Source of the DNA: Bacillota bacterium
Lineage (GTDB): Bacteria; Bacillota_I; Bacilli_A; RF39; UBA660
DNA length: 64,000 bases
Reading direction: 5' to 3'
Assembly: GCA_015059285.1 (NCBI GenBank)
Contig: SVAS01000001.1
Span: 256,217-320,216, forward strand
Both the position numbers and the translations under genes were made by a program. The notes under the pieces are model-generated. The model was not told the DNA's origin, did not search any database, and was given only the letters and a program-made list of their open reading frames with translations. This document shows, in pieces, positions 44,096 to 52,202 of the stretch (its first letter is position 1; every line of letters begins with the position of its first letter).

Positions 44096-44749
44096 ATGTT
44101 TGGAATAAATAAATTATTAAAAAGGGAACCTTTAACAGAAGATGAAAGATTTGAAATAATAAAGAAAAAACAAATAGATGTAAATGTAGTAGAATATGTT
44201 AAAAATAGACTTTTAAATTTAACTATTGAAATAGGTGGAGAACGTAGTGGTAAAGCCCTAGAACTTATGAAAAAAGGATTGCTTGAAGGTTGGTGTTGGC
44301 AAACAACGGAAACTGCTATAGTATTTTTTAATGATAGTGATTATATTACAAGAGGTAATTTAACATTTTCACCACACAAAAAATATTATCATTCTTGGAT
44401 TTGTTTTAATTTTGAATGTGAAGAATATGTCTTTGATCCTTGTTTGGATTTATTATGTAAAAAGAAATTATACGATAAAATTTTTGAAATAGAAATCATG
44501 GGAAAAGTATCTGCTAAACAAGTTAGAGAAGAATTACTTTCTTGTATTGCTAATCATAAGCCAAGAGAAGAAAGTATTTTTGATAAATTTTTAGATGAAA
44601 AAACTTTAAAAAGACAAAAAGACGAAACACATATATGTGGTGATAACAATGTTTATTCGCCCATGTATAGAAATAATACAGGTTATATATTAGAAACTAA
44701 AAACGGAAAAATAAAACGTTTGATCGCACATTATTATTTTAGTGCGTAA
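44096..44749 (+). CDS. Putative transglutaminase/papain-fold cysteine enzyme 2
   Basis: 217 residues, no signal. The order Cys (LLEGWCWQTTE, near 66), His (KYYHSWICFNF, near 101) and Asp (EEYVFDPCLDL, near 116) repeats that of the preceding protein, although sequence identity is low, so the two may be distant paralogues. The stretch HSWIxxxxxxxEYVFDP is strongly transglutaminase-like. It lies between the first cysteine enzyme and the kinase with gaps of 2 and 12 bases. Function unknown; protein modification or proteolysis are possible. Confidence 0.55.
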   Translation: MFGINKLLKREPLTEDERFEIIKKKQIDVNVVEYVKNRLLNLTIEIGGERSGKALELMKKGLLEGWCWQTTETAIVFFNDSDYITRGNLTFSPHKKYYHSWICFNFECEEYVFDPCLDLLCKKKLYDKIFEIEIMGKVSAKQVREELLSCIANHKPREESIFDKFLDEKTLKRQKDETHICGDNNVYSPMYRNNTGYILETKNGKIKRLIAHYYFSA

Positions 44750-44761
44750 AAGGAGTTTGAA

Positions 44762-45568
44762 ATGGAAAAAATTAAATTAAGCGATATTAATTTTGATGCT
44801 TTAAAAAAGTTAAATCATCAGGGGACTAAGAGCACACTTTATGATAATGGTGATACTTGCATTAAAATTTTTAATGAGTTGTATAAAGAAGAAAAAGTAG
44901 CTTTATATAAAAAGTTTTTAGAAATGGAAGGCATACAAATAAATGGAGTGTTACTTCCAATTGATGTGATTGTTGAAAATGATAGATTAGAAGGATTTAC
45001 CATGTCTAATTTTAAAAATTCAGTTCCTTTATTTGATGCGTTTACAACTACTAGATATGTAGATTGCGCTGAAATTTTAAAAGCTATGAAAAAAGCTAGT
45101 TTAATATTAAGAAAAATTCATAAAAATGGTATTATTTGTCAAGATTTATCCTTTGATAACATTTTAATTAATCAAGAAGGAATTATAAATTATTGTGATA
45201 TAGATAGTTGTACTTATAATGAAAGAATGTCTCCTTACTTATCTATTTTGCTAAAAAGATTTATGGTGGATTATAAAAAGATGAAGTTATGTATGGTGTC
45301 TAAAAATCTAGATAGAGTTTCAATGTTATTATCTTTTTATATAGTAATGTATTTAAAAGAAATTCAAAAAATATCAAAAAAAGAATATCATAGTTTGTCA
45401 GATCATATAGCTACTTTAGAAAATGCAAGAAAGTATGCTAATATGTTGCTTTCTAGTAGAAATATTCCAGAAGTTCCATATTTAGATGAATTAATAAGCG
45501 ACTTTGATGAAGGAATAATAGATAGACAAAAACAAATTAGTATAGTAAGAAGAATATTTAGAAGATAA
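44762..45568 (+). CDS. Protein kinase-like protein
   Basis: 268 residues with a compact eukaryotic-type kinase core: DTCIKIF (ATP-binding Lys), ILRKIHKNGIICQDLSFDNILI (catalytic loop with Asp and Asn; Cys-Gln replaces His-Arg) and NYCDIDSCTY (metal Asp, DID in place of DFG). The glycine loop is weak (LNHQGTKSTLYD). The catalytic Asp, Asn and second Asp are all present, so it may be active on protein or small molecules. The C-terminal third is helical and charged. It ends an operon with two transglutaminase-like proteins; AGGAGTTTGA precedes the ATG. Confidence 0.75.
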   Translation: MEKIKLSDINFDALKKLNHQGTKSTLYDNGDTCIKIFNELYKEEKVALYKKFLEMEGIQINGVLLPIDVIVENDRLEGFTMSNFKNSVPLFDAFTTTRYVDCAEILKAMKKASLILRKIHKNGIICQDLSFDNILINQEGIINYCDIDSCTYNERMSPYLSILLKRFMVDYKKMKLCMVSKNLDRVSMLLSFYIVMYLKEIQKISKKEYHSLSDHIATLENARKYANMLLSSRNIPEVPYLDELISDFDEGIIDRQKQISIVRRIFRR

Positions 45569-45580
45569 AATATGTATAGT

Positions 45581-45610
45581 AAAATAGTTCAAAATAAGAA
45601 CTATTTTTTC
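45581..45610 (+). terminator. Terminator of the kinase operon
   Basis: AAAATAGTTC / GAACTATTTT stem with a 7-base loop and T tract. Confidence 0.88.
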
Positions 45611-45663
45611 TTTATATGTAAAAATAATTATCTTTATTCATAAATTATTTATAGGAGGTATTT

Positions 45664-46695
45664 ATGAATAATTTTCAAGTTGTAATTGATGCTGGTCATG
45701 GTGGAGATGATTCTGGAGCTACCAGCAATAATGTTAAAGAAAAGGATTTAAATTTAATGATATCTAAATATATGTATGAACAATTTCAAAAGAAAGGAAT
45801 TCCTGTAAAATTAATTAGAACAACAGATGAGACGATTTCACCTAGTGAACGTGTGCAAAGGATTCTTAATGCATATGGAAATAAATCAAATGTAATTGTA
45901 ATTTCTAATCATATTAATTCTTCTTCTGATCAGGGGGCAGAAGGTGCAGAAATTATATATGCCCTTAGAAATAGTAATACTTTGGCAAAAAATGTTTTGC
46001 AAGCTTTAGAAAATGCTGGTCAACCAGTTAGAACATACTATCAAAGAAGATTGCCTAGTGACACATCTAAAGATTATTATTTTATTCATCGTGATACAGG
46101 TATCACTGAACCATTAATAATAGAATATGGATTTATTAATAATTTTAATGATTTGAATCGAATTCAGAATAATTATAGAAAGTATGTGGATGCGGTTGTT
46201 GATGCTGTTATAGCTACTAAACAAGGGACTGTTGTTAAACCAAATGTTCAAACAAAAAATACATATATAGTAAAAAGTGGAGATACACTATGGAAAATAG
46301 CTAATACAAATAATACAACAGTAGATGAATTAAAAAGGTTAAATGGTTTAATAAGTAACACATTATCAATAGGTCAAGTCTTAAAACTGCCTACTACAAG
46401 TGAAAGTAATACATATATAGTAAAAAGTGGAGATACACTATGGAAAATAGCTAATACAAATAATACAACAGTGGATGAATTAAAAAGGTTAAATAGTTTA
46501 ACAAGTAATACATTATCAATAGGTCAAGTCTTAAAACTGCCTACTACAAGTGGAAGTAATACATATATAGTAAAAAGTGGAGATACACTATGGAAAATAG
46601 CTAATACAAATAATACAACAGTAGATGAATTAAAAAGGTTAAATGGTTTAACAAGTAATACATTATCAATAGGTCAAGTCTTAAAAATAATGTAA
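45664..46695 (+). CDS. N-acetylmuramoyl-L-alanine amidase with three LysM repeats
   Basis: 343 residues. Residues 1-180 are an Amidase_3 domain: [14 protein letters not shown] (zinc His), [12 protein letters not shown] (zinc Glu region), VISNHINSS (zinc His) and [12 protein letters not shown] (catalytic Glu). It cuts the bond between MurNAc and the peptide. Three LysM modules follow (from about residue 200), each beginning [19 protein letters not shown], which bind peptidoglycan. There is no signal peptide: the catalytic domain begins at residue 4. In that it resembles CwlC-type mother-cell amidases and phage lysins rather than exported autolysins. GGAGGT precedes the ATG. Confidence 0.93.
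   Translation: MNNFQVVIDAGHGGDDSGATSNNVKEKDLNLMISKYMYEQFQKKGIPVKLIRTTDETISPSERVQRILNAYGNKSNVIVISNHINSSSDQGAEGAEIIYALRNSNTLAKNVLQALENAGQPVRTYYQRRLPSDTSKDYYFIHRDTGITEPLIIEYGFINNFNDLNRIQNNYRKYVDAVVDAVIATKQGTVVKPNVQTKNTYIVKSGDTLWKIANTNNTTVDELKRLNGLISNTLSIGQVLKLPTTSESNTYIVKSGDTLWKIANTNNTTVDELKRLNSLTSNTLSIGQVLKLPTTSGSNTYIVKSGDTLWKIANTNNTTVDELKRLNGLTSNTLSIGQVLKIM
46261..46695 (+). repeat. Tandem 150-bp repeats encoding LysM modules
   Basis: Units start at 46261, 46411 and 46561, exactly 150 bp apart; the last is cut to 135 bp by the stop codon. The copies differ at only a handful of positions, so the expansion is recent or kept uniform by recombination. Confidence 0.95.
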
Positions 46696-46782
46696 AGTTG
46701 ACAGCATTTTTTATAAAAATTAAGAATAAGTCTAACATTTAAATTGTATTTAGTGTATACTAAAGATGTAAGGAGGATGTTT

Positions 46783-48480
46783 ATGAAAAGGAGTTTAAAA
46801 TTATTTGTTTTATCGGCTTTAGCATTTATGTTTACAACACCACTATTAGTAAGTGCTGAAGCAGCGAAAACACCCGTTTATGATGCTTTAAACAATGTGT
46901 TTTATGCAAATGGTACGCCAATTACCATCATTGAAGAAAATGGCGTTACAGTAATTTCTTGGGATAATGGATTTCAAGAAGTTGATAAAGAAGTAATAGT
47001 ATATGGTGGTGGAGTTGCTGGTACTAGTTACGAAAGCTCTAGTATAACTATGAATAGTGGTACTGTAGCAAGTATTTATGGTGGTGGAAAGGGAACTACT
47101 ACTGAAAGTGCTGATGTTGAAAATGTTAGTATTACTATTAACGGTGGTACTATTATCTCTTATAAAGAAGGCACAAAATATTATGCAGGCACAGTATATG
47201 GCGGTGGAAGTTTATCTTCTAAAACTGAAGTTGTAGATATTAAAGTAAAAGGTGGAACTATTGGTACTTTAAGTGGTGGAGGACGTGCTACAGTTAATTC
47301 TGATGCAGTAGGAAATAAAGCGACACCAGAAAAATCACCAAATAGTACACAAGTAGTAACTATTACTATAAGTGCTGGTACTATTAATGATGCTAACCTT
47401 GGCTATGGTATTGTTTATGGTGGCGGTCAAGGCCTTTCATATGTTAATGAAACAACAATTAATATAAGTGGTAATGCTGATTTATCTAAAACATGGTTAG
47501 TTGGTGGAGGTTCTAATGGTAGAACAGACTATGCAACTATTAATGTAAATGGTGGAAGTATTAATACTCTTCAAACTATTAACAGAGGTTCAATGATAGA
47601 TGCTAATGTTAATGTAACAAAAGGAACTATTTCTAATTTCTTTGTTGGGGGAGAAGATCCAGAAACATTTGATAAAGATATTGTAAATGGTGGTTTCTTA
47701 GGTAATATTGTTGTTGATATTACAGGTGGTACAATTACAAAATTATTACCTGGTTCTGATTATGACAAATCTATTCAACCAAATGCTGCTAATGTTATGG
47801 TGTTCTATAAAGAAAAAAGTGTTTTAAATGCAAGTGATTTAGAGGTATCTTTAGGAACAAGCGCTAAAGAAATATTTGTAGTTGATGAATTTGAAAAAGA
47901 TGTTGTAATTGATAACCTAGAGGAAGATATCGAACTAGATGAAAATATTTTTGAAGGCATAAGTAATACAGATAAAGTGTATGCTATAGAAATTAATAAA
48001 GATGATCAATTATATGGTTGGTTATTTGATGGTAGTACAATAACAGATACATCAATTGAAGTAAACACAAAAATTGATTTTTCTGAAAGTGCACCAGATG
48101 CAATCAAAGAAGAACTTGAAGAAAAGGTTTCAGATTTAGAAAATGTAATGTTTTTAAATTTTGCTCATCATGGTAAGTTACCTGGTAAAGCAACAATCGT
48201 TTATGAAGTTAGTTCTAAATATGAAGATGGTACAAAGTTATATATTAGACATTATAATGAAACAAGTAAAACTTTAGAAGATCCAATTGAAGTAACTGTT
48301 GAAAATGGAACTATCATGTTTGAAATTACAAGTTGTTCATCATATGTAATATCTACAACAGCACCAGTATCTAATGTTACAGTTCCAAATACTGGAGATA
48401 ATGTTATTTATCTAGTTAGTTTATTAGTAATTGGGATAATTGGAATTTCTTTAACATCAAAAAAACTTTTAAAAAATTAA
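46783..48480 (+). CDS. Sortase-anchored surface protein with YGGG solenoid repeats
   Basis: 565 residues. A signal peptide (1-26, ending LLVSAEA) is followed by repeats in which strands such as VYGGG, IYGGGKG and LSGGGRA alternate with SITINGGTI-type strands, suggesting a beta-helix or solenoid (about 60-320). A second domain (350-525) is acidic. The C-terminus has VPNTGDN, a hydrophobic helix and KKLLKN, the layout of a sortase signal (LPxTG-like with Val first). It is therefore probably cell-wall linked. GGAGGATGTTT precedes the ATG at 46783. The ligand is unknown, and no sortase gene is in the window. Confidence 0.85.
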   Translation: MKRSLKLFVLSALAFMFTTPLLVSAEAAKTPVYDALNNVFYANGTPITIIEENGVTVISWDNGFQEVDKEVIVYGGGVAGTSYESSSITMNSGTVASIYGGGKGTTTESADVENVSITINGGTIISYKEGTKYYAGTVYGGGSLSSKTEVVDIKVKGGTIGTLSGGGRATVNSDAVGNKATPEKSPNSTQVVTITISAGTINDANLGYGIVYGGGQGLSYVNETTINISGNADLSKTWLVGGGSNGRTDYATINVNGGSINTLQTINRGSMIDANVNVTKGTISNFFVGGEDPETFDKDIVNGGFLGNIVVDITGGTITKLLPGSDYDKSIQPNAANVMVFYKEKSVLNASDLEVSLGTSAKEIFVVDEFEKDVVIDNLEEDIELDENIFEGISNTDKVYAIEINKDDQLYGWLFDGSTITDTSIEVNTKIDFSESAPDAIKEELEEKVSDLENVMFLNFAHHGKLPGKATIVYEVSSKYEDGTKLYIRHYNETSKTLEDPIEVTVENGTIMFEITSCSSYVISTTAPVSNVTVPNTGDNVIYLVSLLVIGIIGISLTSKKLLKN

Positions 48481-48488
48481 TAATAATT

Positions 48489-48515
48489 AAAGCGACAAAA
48501 TAGTTGCTTTTTTTA
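48489..48515 (+). terminator. Terminator of the surface protein gene
   Basis: AGCGAC / GTTGCT stem (one G-T pair), 6-base loop, T tract. Confidence 0.8.
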
Positions 48516-48536
48516 TTGGTTATTTATGTTGTACTT

Positions 48537-48582
48537 CTATTCTAAAAAGTAAAAGGATGTATAATAAAATTTGTTAGAATAG
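48537..48582 (+). promoter_or_regulatory. Shared prepilin promoter cassette, copy 3
   Basis: Perfect 9-bp inverted repeat CTATTCTAA (48537-48545) and TTAGAATAG (48574-48582) around TATAAT (48560-48565). Hexamer spacing (32 and 10 bases) is identical to copies 1 and 2. Confidence 0.6.
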
Positions 48583-48592
48583 GAGTGAGTTT

Positions 48593-49636
48593 ATGAAGAA
48601 AAAAGGGTTTACATTAATAGAGTTACTAGCAGTAATAGTAATACTAGCAATAATAGCGCTTATCGCAGTACCAGTTATAATGAATATAATAACAAGTGCA
48701 AGAAAGAGTGCATTTGAAGATACTGCATATGGACTAATAAGTGCTGGGGAAATGTATTATGCTCAGGCTCTATTAGAAAATGGAATGGCCTCAGATGTAG
48801 AGTTCACAATTGAAGATGGAGAATTTGTTGGAACAAATAAACTAGAAGTAAAAGGATCACTTCCATCAAGTGGTAGTATTAAAGTTACACGAGATGGTAA
48901 AGTAGCGATAGCTATTTCAAATGGAGCAATGTGTATAACAAAAGGATACGATGATAGTAAAATTGATCCAGAAACAGATTTAGATAATTGTGAATTACCT
49001 AAAGAACCTGCAAAAACATTAAGTGAATTAGCAAAAACAAATGACTTTGCTACAAGTGTAGATGCATGTGCAACAACAGGTACATGTGCAGTAGGAACAA
49101 AGTTTGCAATCGAAGTAGCGCCAGGAAATATCCAAAACTTCTATGTAGTAAGTGATGCTAGTAATAAAGTGACATTACTAATGGATAGTAATATAGGTGA
49201 AGCAGTAGCTTGGATAACAAAAACAGATTATTTAACTGCAGGAGGAACAGAAGCAGAATGGGATACAGGATGTGATGAATGTGGTAACAATAATAAAGGC
49301 CCAATCACAGCCTTAAACTATTTAGAAAGTCAAACAAGTGGATGGATAAATATAGCACCTCAGGACTATACATTAACAGACAGTAAATATGGAACGATGA
49401 CAAGAACAAATGCACGTGCTAGAATGTTAACAGAAACAGAAGCAAACGCAATAATTAGTAACGATTGGTCATATGGGAATTTATCTCAACCTCCATATGG
49501 ATACTGGACAAGCTCTGCTCGTGCGGACGTTGCTGACGGCGTTTGGTTCGTGAGCTACGGCGGTGGCGTTGCCGAGACCAGCGTCGACTATGACTACGAC
49601 ATCGGTGTGCGCCCAGTTATCGAAATATCAAAATAA
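48593..49636 (+). CDS. Type IV prepilin with variable lectin-like C-terminus (pilin 4)
   Basis: 347 residues. Leader MKKKGFTLIELLAVIVILA, cleaved after Gly5, Glu at +5. The core is shared with pilins 1-3 (CATTGTCAVGTKFAIEV, NIQNFYVVSDASN, GPITALNYLESQT, NARARMLTETEANAI). It has an inserted pair CDECGNNN after the NIG block. The tail YGYWTSSARADVADGV to IGVRPVIEISK is the variable segment and has base composition unlike the rest of the gene. It is expressed from the shared cassette and followed by a terminator and a related membrane protein. Confidence 0.9.
   Translation: MKKKGFTLIELLAVIVILAIIALIAVPVIMNIITSARKSAFEDTAYGLISAGEMYYAQALLENGMASDVEFTIEDGEFVGTNKLEVKGSLPSSGSIKVTRDGKVAIAISNGAMCITKGYDDSKIDPETDLDNCELPKEPAKTLSELAKTNDFATSVDACATTGTCAVGTKFAIEVAPGNIQNFYVVSDASNKVTLLMDSNIGEAVAWITKTDYLTAGGTEAEWDTGCDECGNNNKGPITALNYLESQTSGWINIAPQDYTLTDSKYGTMTRTNARARMLTETEANAIISNDWSYGNLSQPPYGYWTSSARADVADGVWFVSYGGGVAETSVDYDYDIGVRPVIEISK
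49511..49615 (+). other. Candidate DGR variable region in pilin 4, strongest case
   Basis: 105 bases. By hand count 66 are G or C and only 15 are A, in a genome where A and T dominate. Eighteen of the 35 codons end in C (GAC, GGC, TTC, AGC, TAC, GCC, ACC, GTC, ATC). This is the pattern expected if AAC codons of a template were changed at the two adenines while the C stayed. The length equals that of pilin 3. Confidence 0.65.
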
Positions 49637-49639
49637 TAT

Positions 49640-49672
49640 GAAAAACAATGAATTTGATTTCATTGTTTTTTT
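49640..49672 (+). terminator. Terminator of pilin 4
   Basis: AAACAATGAA / TTTCATTGTTT stem with a 5-base loop and T tract. Confidence 0.9.
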
Positions 49673-49770
49673 GAAAATATTTGATATAAAATTTGGATTA
49701 TAAATTGAAAAATTTGTTGATTAAAGTCATATGGTTTGATATAATAGAAATGTTTGATAGGAGAGTAGTT

Positions 49771-50544
49771 ATGAAGGTTAAAATTAAATTTGAAAACATT
49801 TTTGTAGTCTTAAGTATTTTATTTATTTTTGGGTGCTGTTGTTTTTATGGAACTCGTTTAGTTAAATATTATCGCGTGTTTAATCCTAAAAATGAAGCTG
49901 GAGAAAAAACTGAAGTATTTTCATCAACTGTAAGACAAAATAATCCAGTTGTATCAGAAGGCGATGGACTTTATATTCATAATGGTGATTTTGTGTTTAA
50001 AGGTGAAGAGGTTAATAATTATGTTTCATATATTGGTAAAACTTGGAGAATTATGCAAGTAAATAGAACCGGTTCTGTTAAACTTGTTTTAGATGAATCA
50101 CTAACTGAAATGGTATATGATGAAGAAGAAAATACTTACGATAAATCAAAAATTTATACTTATATAAAAAATAAAGAAAATTTAAAATTAGATACTACTT
50201 CTTTAGAAAAAATGACTATATGTTTGGATTTAATAGATGATTCAAATAAGATAACTTGTGAAAAAACAATTGAAGAATATGTATCAATTTTAAGTATTAG
50301 TGATTATGGTAATAGCGTTAATACAGCTAATAATAAATCTTTTCTTAATAATTCAGATTATATTTGGTTATATAATCAAAATAATGACGGATTAGGTTGG
50401 AATGTTACTAAAGGATTTTTAACACAATCAGAGCTTGATAGCGAGTATGCAGTAAAGCCAGTTATTGTATTAAAAGGTACTGCCCATAGTGAAAAAGGTG
50501 ATGGTAGTAAAGATAATCCTTATATAGTAAAGGATGGTGAGTAA
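49771..50544 (+). CDS. Membrane-anchored DUF6273-like protein
   Basis: 257 residues. One N-terminal helix (about 8-30, with FGCCCFYG), then an extracellular domain that begins GLYIHNGDFVFKG, YVSYIGKTWRIMQVNRTGSVKLVLDES and ends EYAVKPVIVLKGTAHSEKGDGSKDNPYIV. The WRI...GSVKLV and (V)KPVI elements recall the lectin-like domain of the four prepilins, with no hypervariable segment and normal base composition. GGAGAG precedes the ATG at 49771. It is next to pilin 4 and coupled to the glycosidase gene 1 base downstream, so may be an accessory surface protein. Function unknown. Confidence 0.6.
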   Translation: MKVKIKFENIFVVLSILFIFGCCCFYGTRLVKYYRVFNPKNEAGEKTEVFSSTVRQNNPVVSEGDGLYIHNGDFVFKGEEVNNYVSYIGKTWRIMQVNRTGSVKLVLDESLTEMVYDEEENTYDKSKIYTYIKNKENLKLDTTSLEKMTICLDLIDDSNKITCEKTIEEYVSILSISDYGNSVNTANNKSFLNNSDYIWLYNQNNDGLGWNVTKGFLTQSELDSEYAVKPVIVLKGTAHSEKGDGSKDNPYIVKDGE

Positions 50545-50545
50545 G

Positions 50546-51550
50546 ATGCGTAAAAGTACAATAGTTGTAATTGTATTAGATGTACTTGTAGCAATTTGTT
50601 TTTTTCTAACATACGGACCTTTTTCTGGTCTTAGAAATTATTTAATAACAACTGCTATGAATACCACAACTCATCAATATTTAGCTTACATTTTTTACTC
50701 TGATGAAAAAATTCAAAGTGTTTTAGCGCAAAATTATTATGTTGAAATAGATGAAGATGTAGATTTATCTCAAATTACTATGAAACCAGGTGATAAAAGT
50801 ACTTGTATAGATGAATATGATTGTGCAATATTAGATCGTGAAGAAGGACAAACTTATAAAATTATTGATATTAAAGCAGGGAACTCGTCTGGTTATTTAA
50901 TTGCTGTTTATGACCCTGCTAAAGTTGAAATGATACGTAAAGAACAATTGGGAACTAGATATGGTGAACGTATTATAGATATGTGTCCTAGATATAATGC
51001 ATCTGTTTGTATAAATGGTGGTGGTTTTTATGATGATGGTATTGTAACAACAGGAGCACCACTTGGTTATGTTATTGATAATAAACAAGTAGTATGGACT
51101 GATGGTGATGTTAATACAGCTAGGGGAAATTTAATTGGTTTTACTGAAGATAATAAGCTTTTACTTATGAGTAATGCTACTGCAAACGAAGCATTAGAAG
51201 CAGGAGTAGAAGATGCAATGGAATTTGGCCCATTTTTAATTGTTAATGGTAAATCCATGGAAATTCATGGCAATCCAAATGGTAATGCTCCAAGAACAGC
51301 TATTGCTCAAAGAAAAGATGGAATTGTTTTATTTTTGATTATTGATGGTTATGAATGGAACCAAGTAGGAGCTACTTTAAAACAAACTGTTGAAGTATTA
51401 GAAAAATATCATGCTTATAATGCTGCAAACTTAGATGGTGGCACTTCAACAACTTTAATCGTAGAAAACAAATTTTATAATCACCAACGTGATGACATGA
51501 TGGCTCAAGGAGGACGTTATGTTGTTAATGGTTGGGCTCTTGTACGCTAA
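50546..51550 (+). CDS. Membrane-anchored phosphodiester glycosidase family protein (NAGPA-like)
   Basis: 334 residues. N-terminal anchor helix (about 5-25), then a NAGPA/DUF2233 domain: CINGGGFYDDG, APLGYVIDN, FGPFLIVNGK, PRTAIAQRKDG, LFLIIDGYEWN and the C-terminal NAANLDGGTSTTLIV. The family splits N-acetylglucosamine (or related sugar) phosphodiesters; bacterial members act on surface polymers such as teichoic acids or exopolysaccharide. The ATG at 50546 has AAGGATGGTGAG upstream. Its 3' end overlaps the convergent DUF6512 gene by 26 bases. Confidence 0.88.
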   Translation: MRKSTIVVIVLDVLVAICFFLTYGPFSGLRNYLITTAMNTTTHQYLAYIFYSDEKIQSVLAQNYYVEIDEDVDLSQITMKPGDKSTCIDEYDCAILDREEGQTYKIIDIKAGNSSGYLIAVYDPAKVEMIRKEQLGTRYGERIIDMCPRYNASVCINGGGFYDDGIVTTGAPLGYVIDNKQVVWTDGDVNTARGNLIGFTEDNKLLLMSNATANEALEAGVEDAMEFGPFLIVNGKSMEIHGNPNGNAPRTAIAQRKDGIVLFLIIDGYEWNQVGATLKQTVEVLEKYHAYNAANLDGGTSTTLIVENKFYNHQRDDMMAQGGRYVVNGWALVR

Positions 51551-52082
51551 GTCTATAAATATTTAAACCATATCTTTCATCCATTGGATCAAAAAATATT
51601 TCGTTTTGGATAGGAAAATAGGTTAAAATTCCAAAAATTATATAAGTTATAATGATTAAAACAATAGAAACTATATTGAGTATTTTAATATAGTTTCTTT
51701 TTTGTATATAATAATTTATTATTTGAGTTATAGCAATTGTAATAAAAAGAATAGAAAAATTTAATATCATAGGAGCACCGATTTTATAATAAAATGGTAA
51801 ATATAAAATTAAAAATATAAAAATACTTGCAAAGGCGCTAGTGAATAAAGCTAAAAAGAAATTATTGAATTCAATATTGTTTTTTTTCAGTATGAAAAAA
51901 TCAATTATACCATTTAGTATAATAGCAGTATATAACATTTTAATGTGTTCCCATATACTTTCATTTACAGGAAAAAAGATAGCTGTAAACGAGTTTGGGA
52001 AAATATTATATCCAAAATGAATAAGAAAACATAAAGCAAAAATAATTATTGTAGAAAGTACTTTACTTTTAGTTAAATTCAT
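51525..52082 (-). CDS. DUF6512-like integral membrane protein
   Basis: 185 residues with about six membrane helices. Near the N-terminus is the block FPVNESIWEHIKMLY, conserved in a family of unknown function annotated DUF6512 in Firmicutes. No catalytic motif is evident apart from the Glu and His in that block. GAGGATTTTTT precedes the ATG. It is convergent with, and overlaps, the glycosidase gene. Confidence 0.65.
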   Translation of the reverse strand: MNLTKSKVLSTIIIFALCFLIHFGYNIFPNSFTAIFFPVNESIWEHIKMLYTAIILNGIIDFFILKKNNIEFNNFFLALFTSAFASIFIFLILYLPFYYKIGAPMILNFSILFITIAITQIINYYIQKRNYIKILNIVSIVLIIITYIIFGILTYFPIQNEIFFDPMDERYGLNIYRLSVQEPNH

Positions 52083-52202
52083 AAAAAATCCTCTTTTCTA
52101 TTTAATATTATGTGGAAAAATGCAAAAAATATTAAAAAAATTCAAATAAAAAAAGGATTTTTACTTTTTTTGTCGTATATTATTATTAGGGAGTATGATT
52201 TT

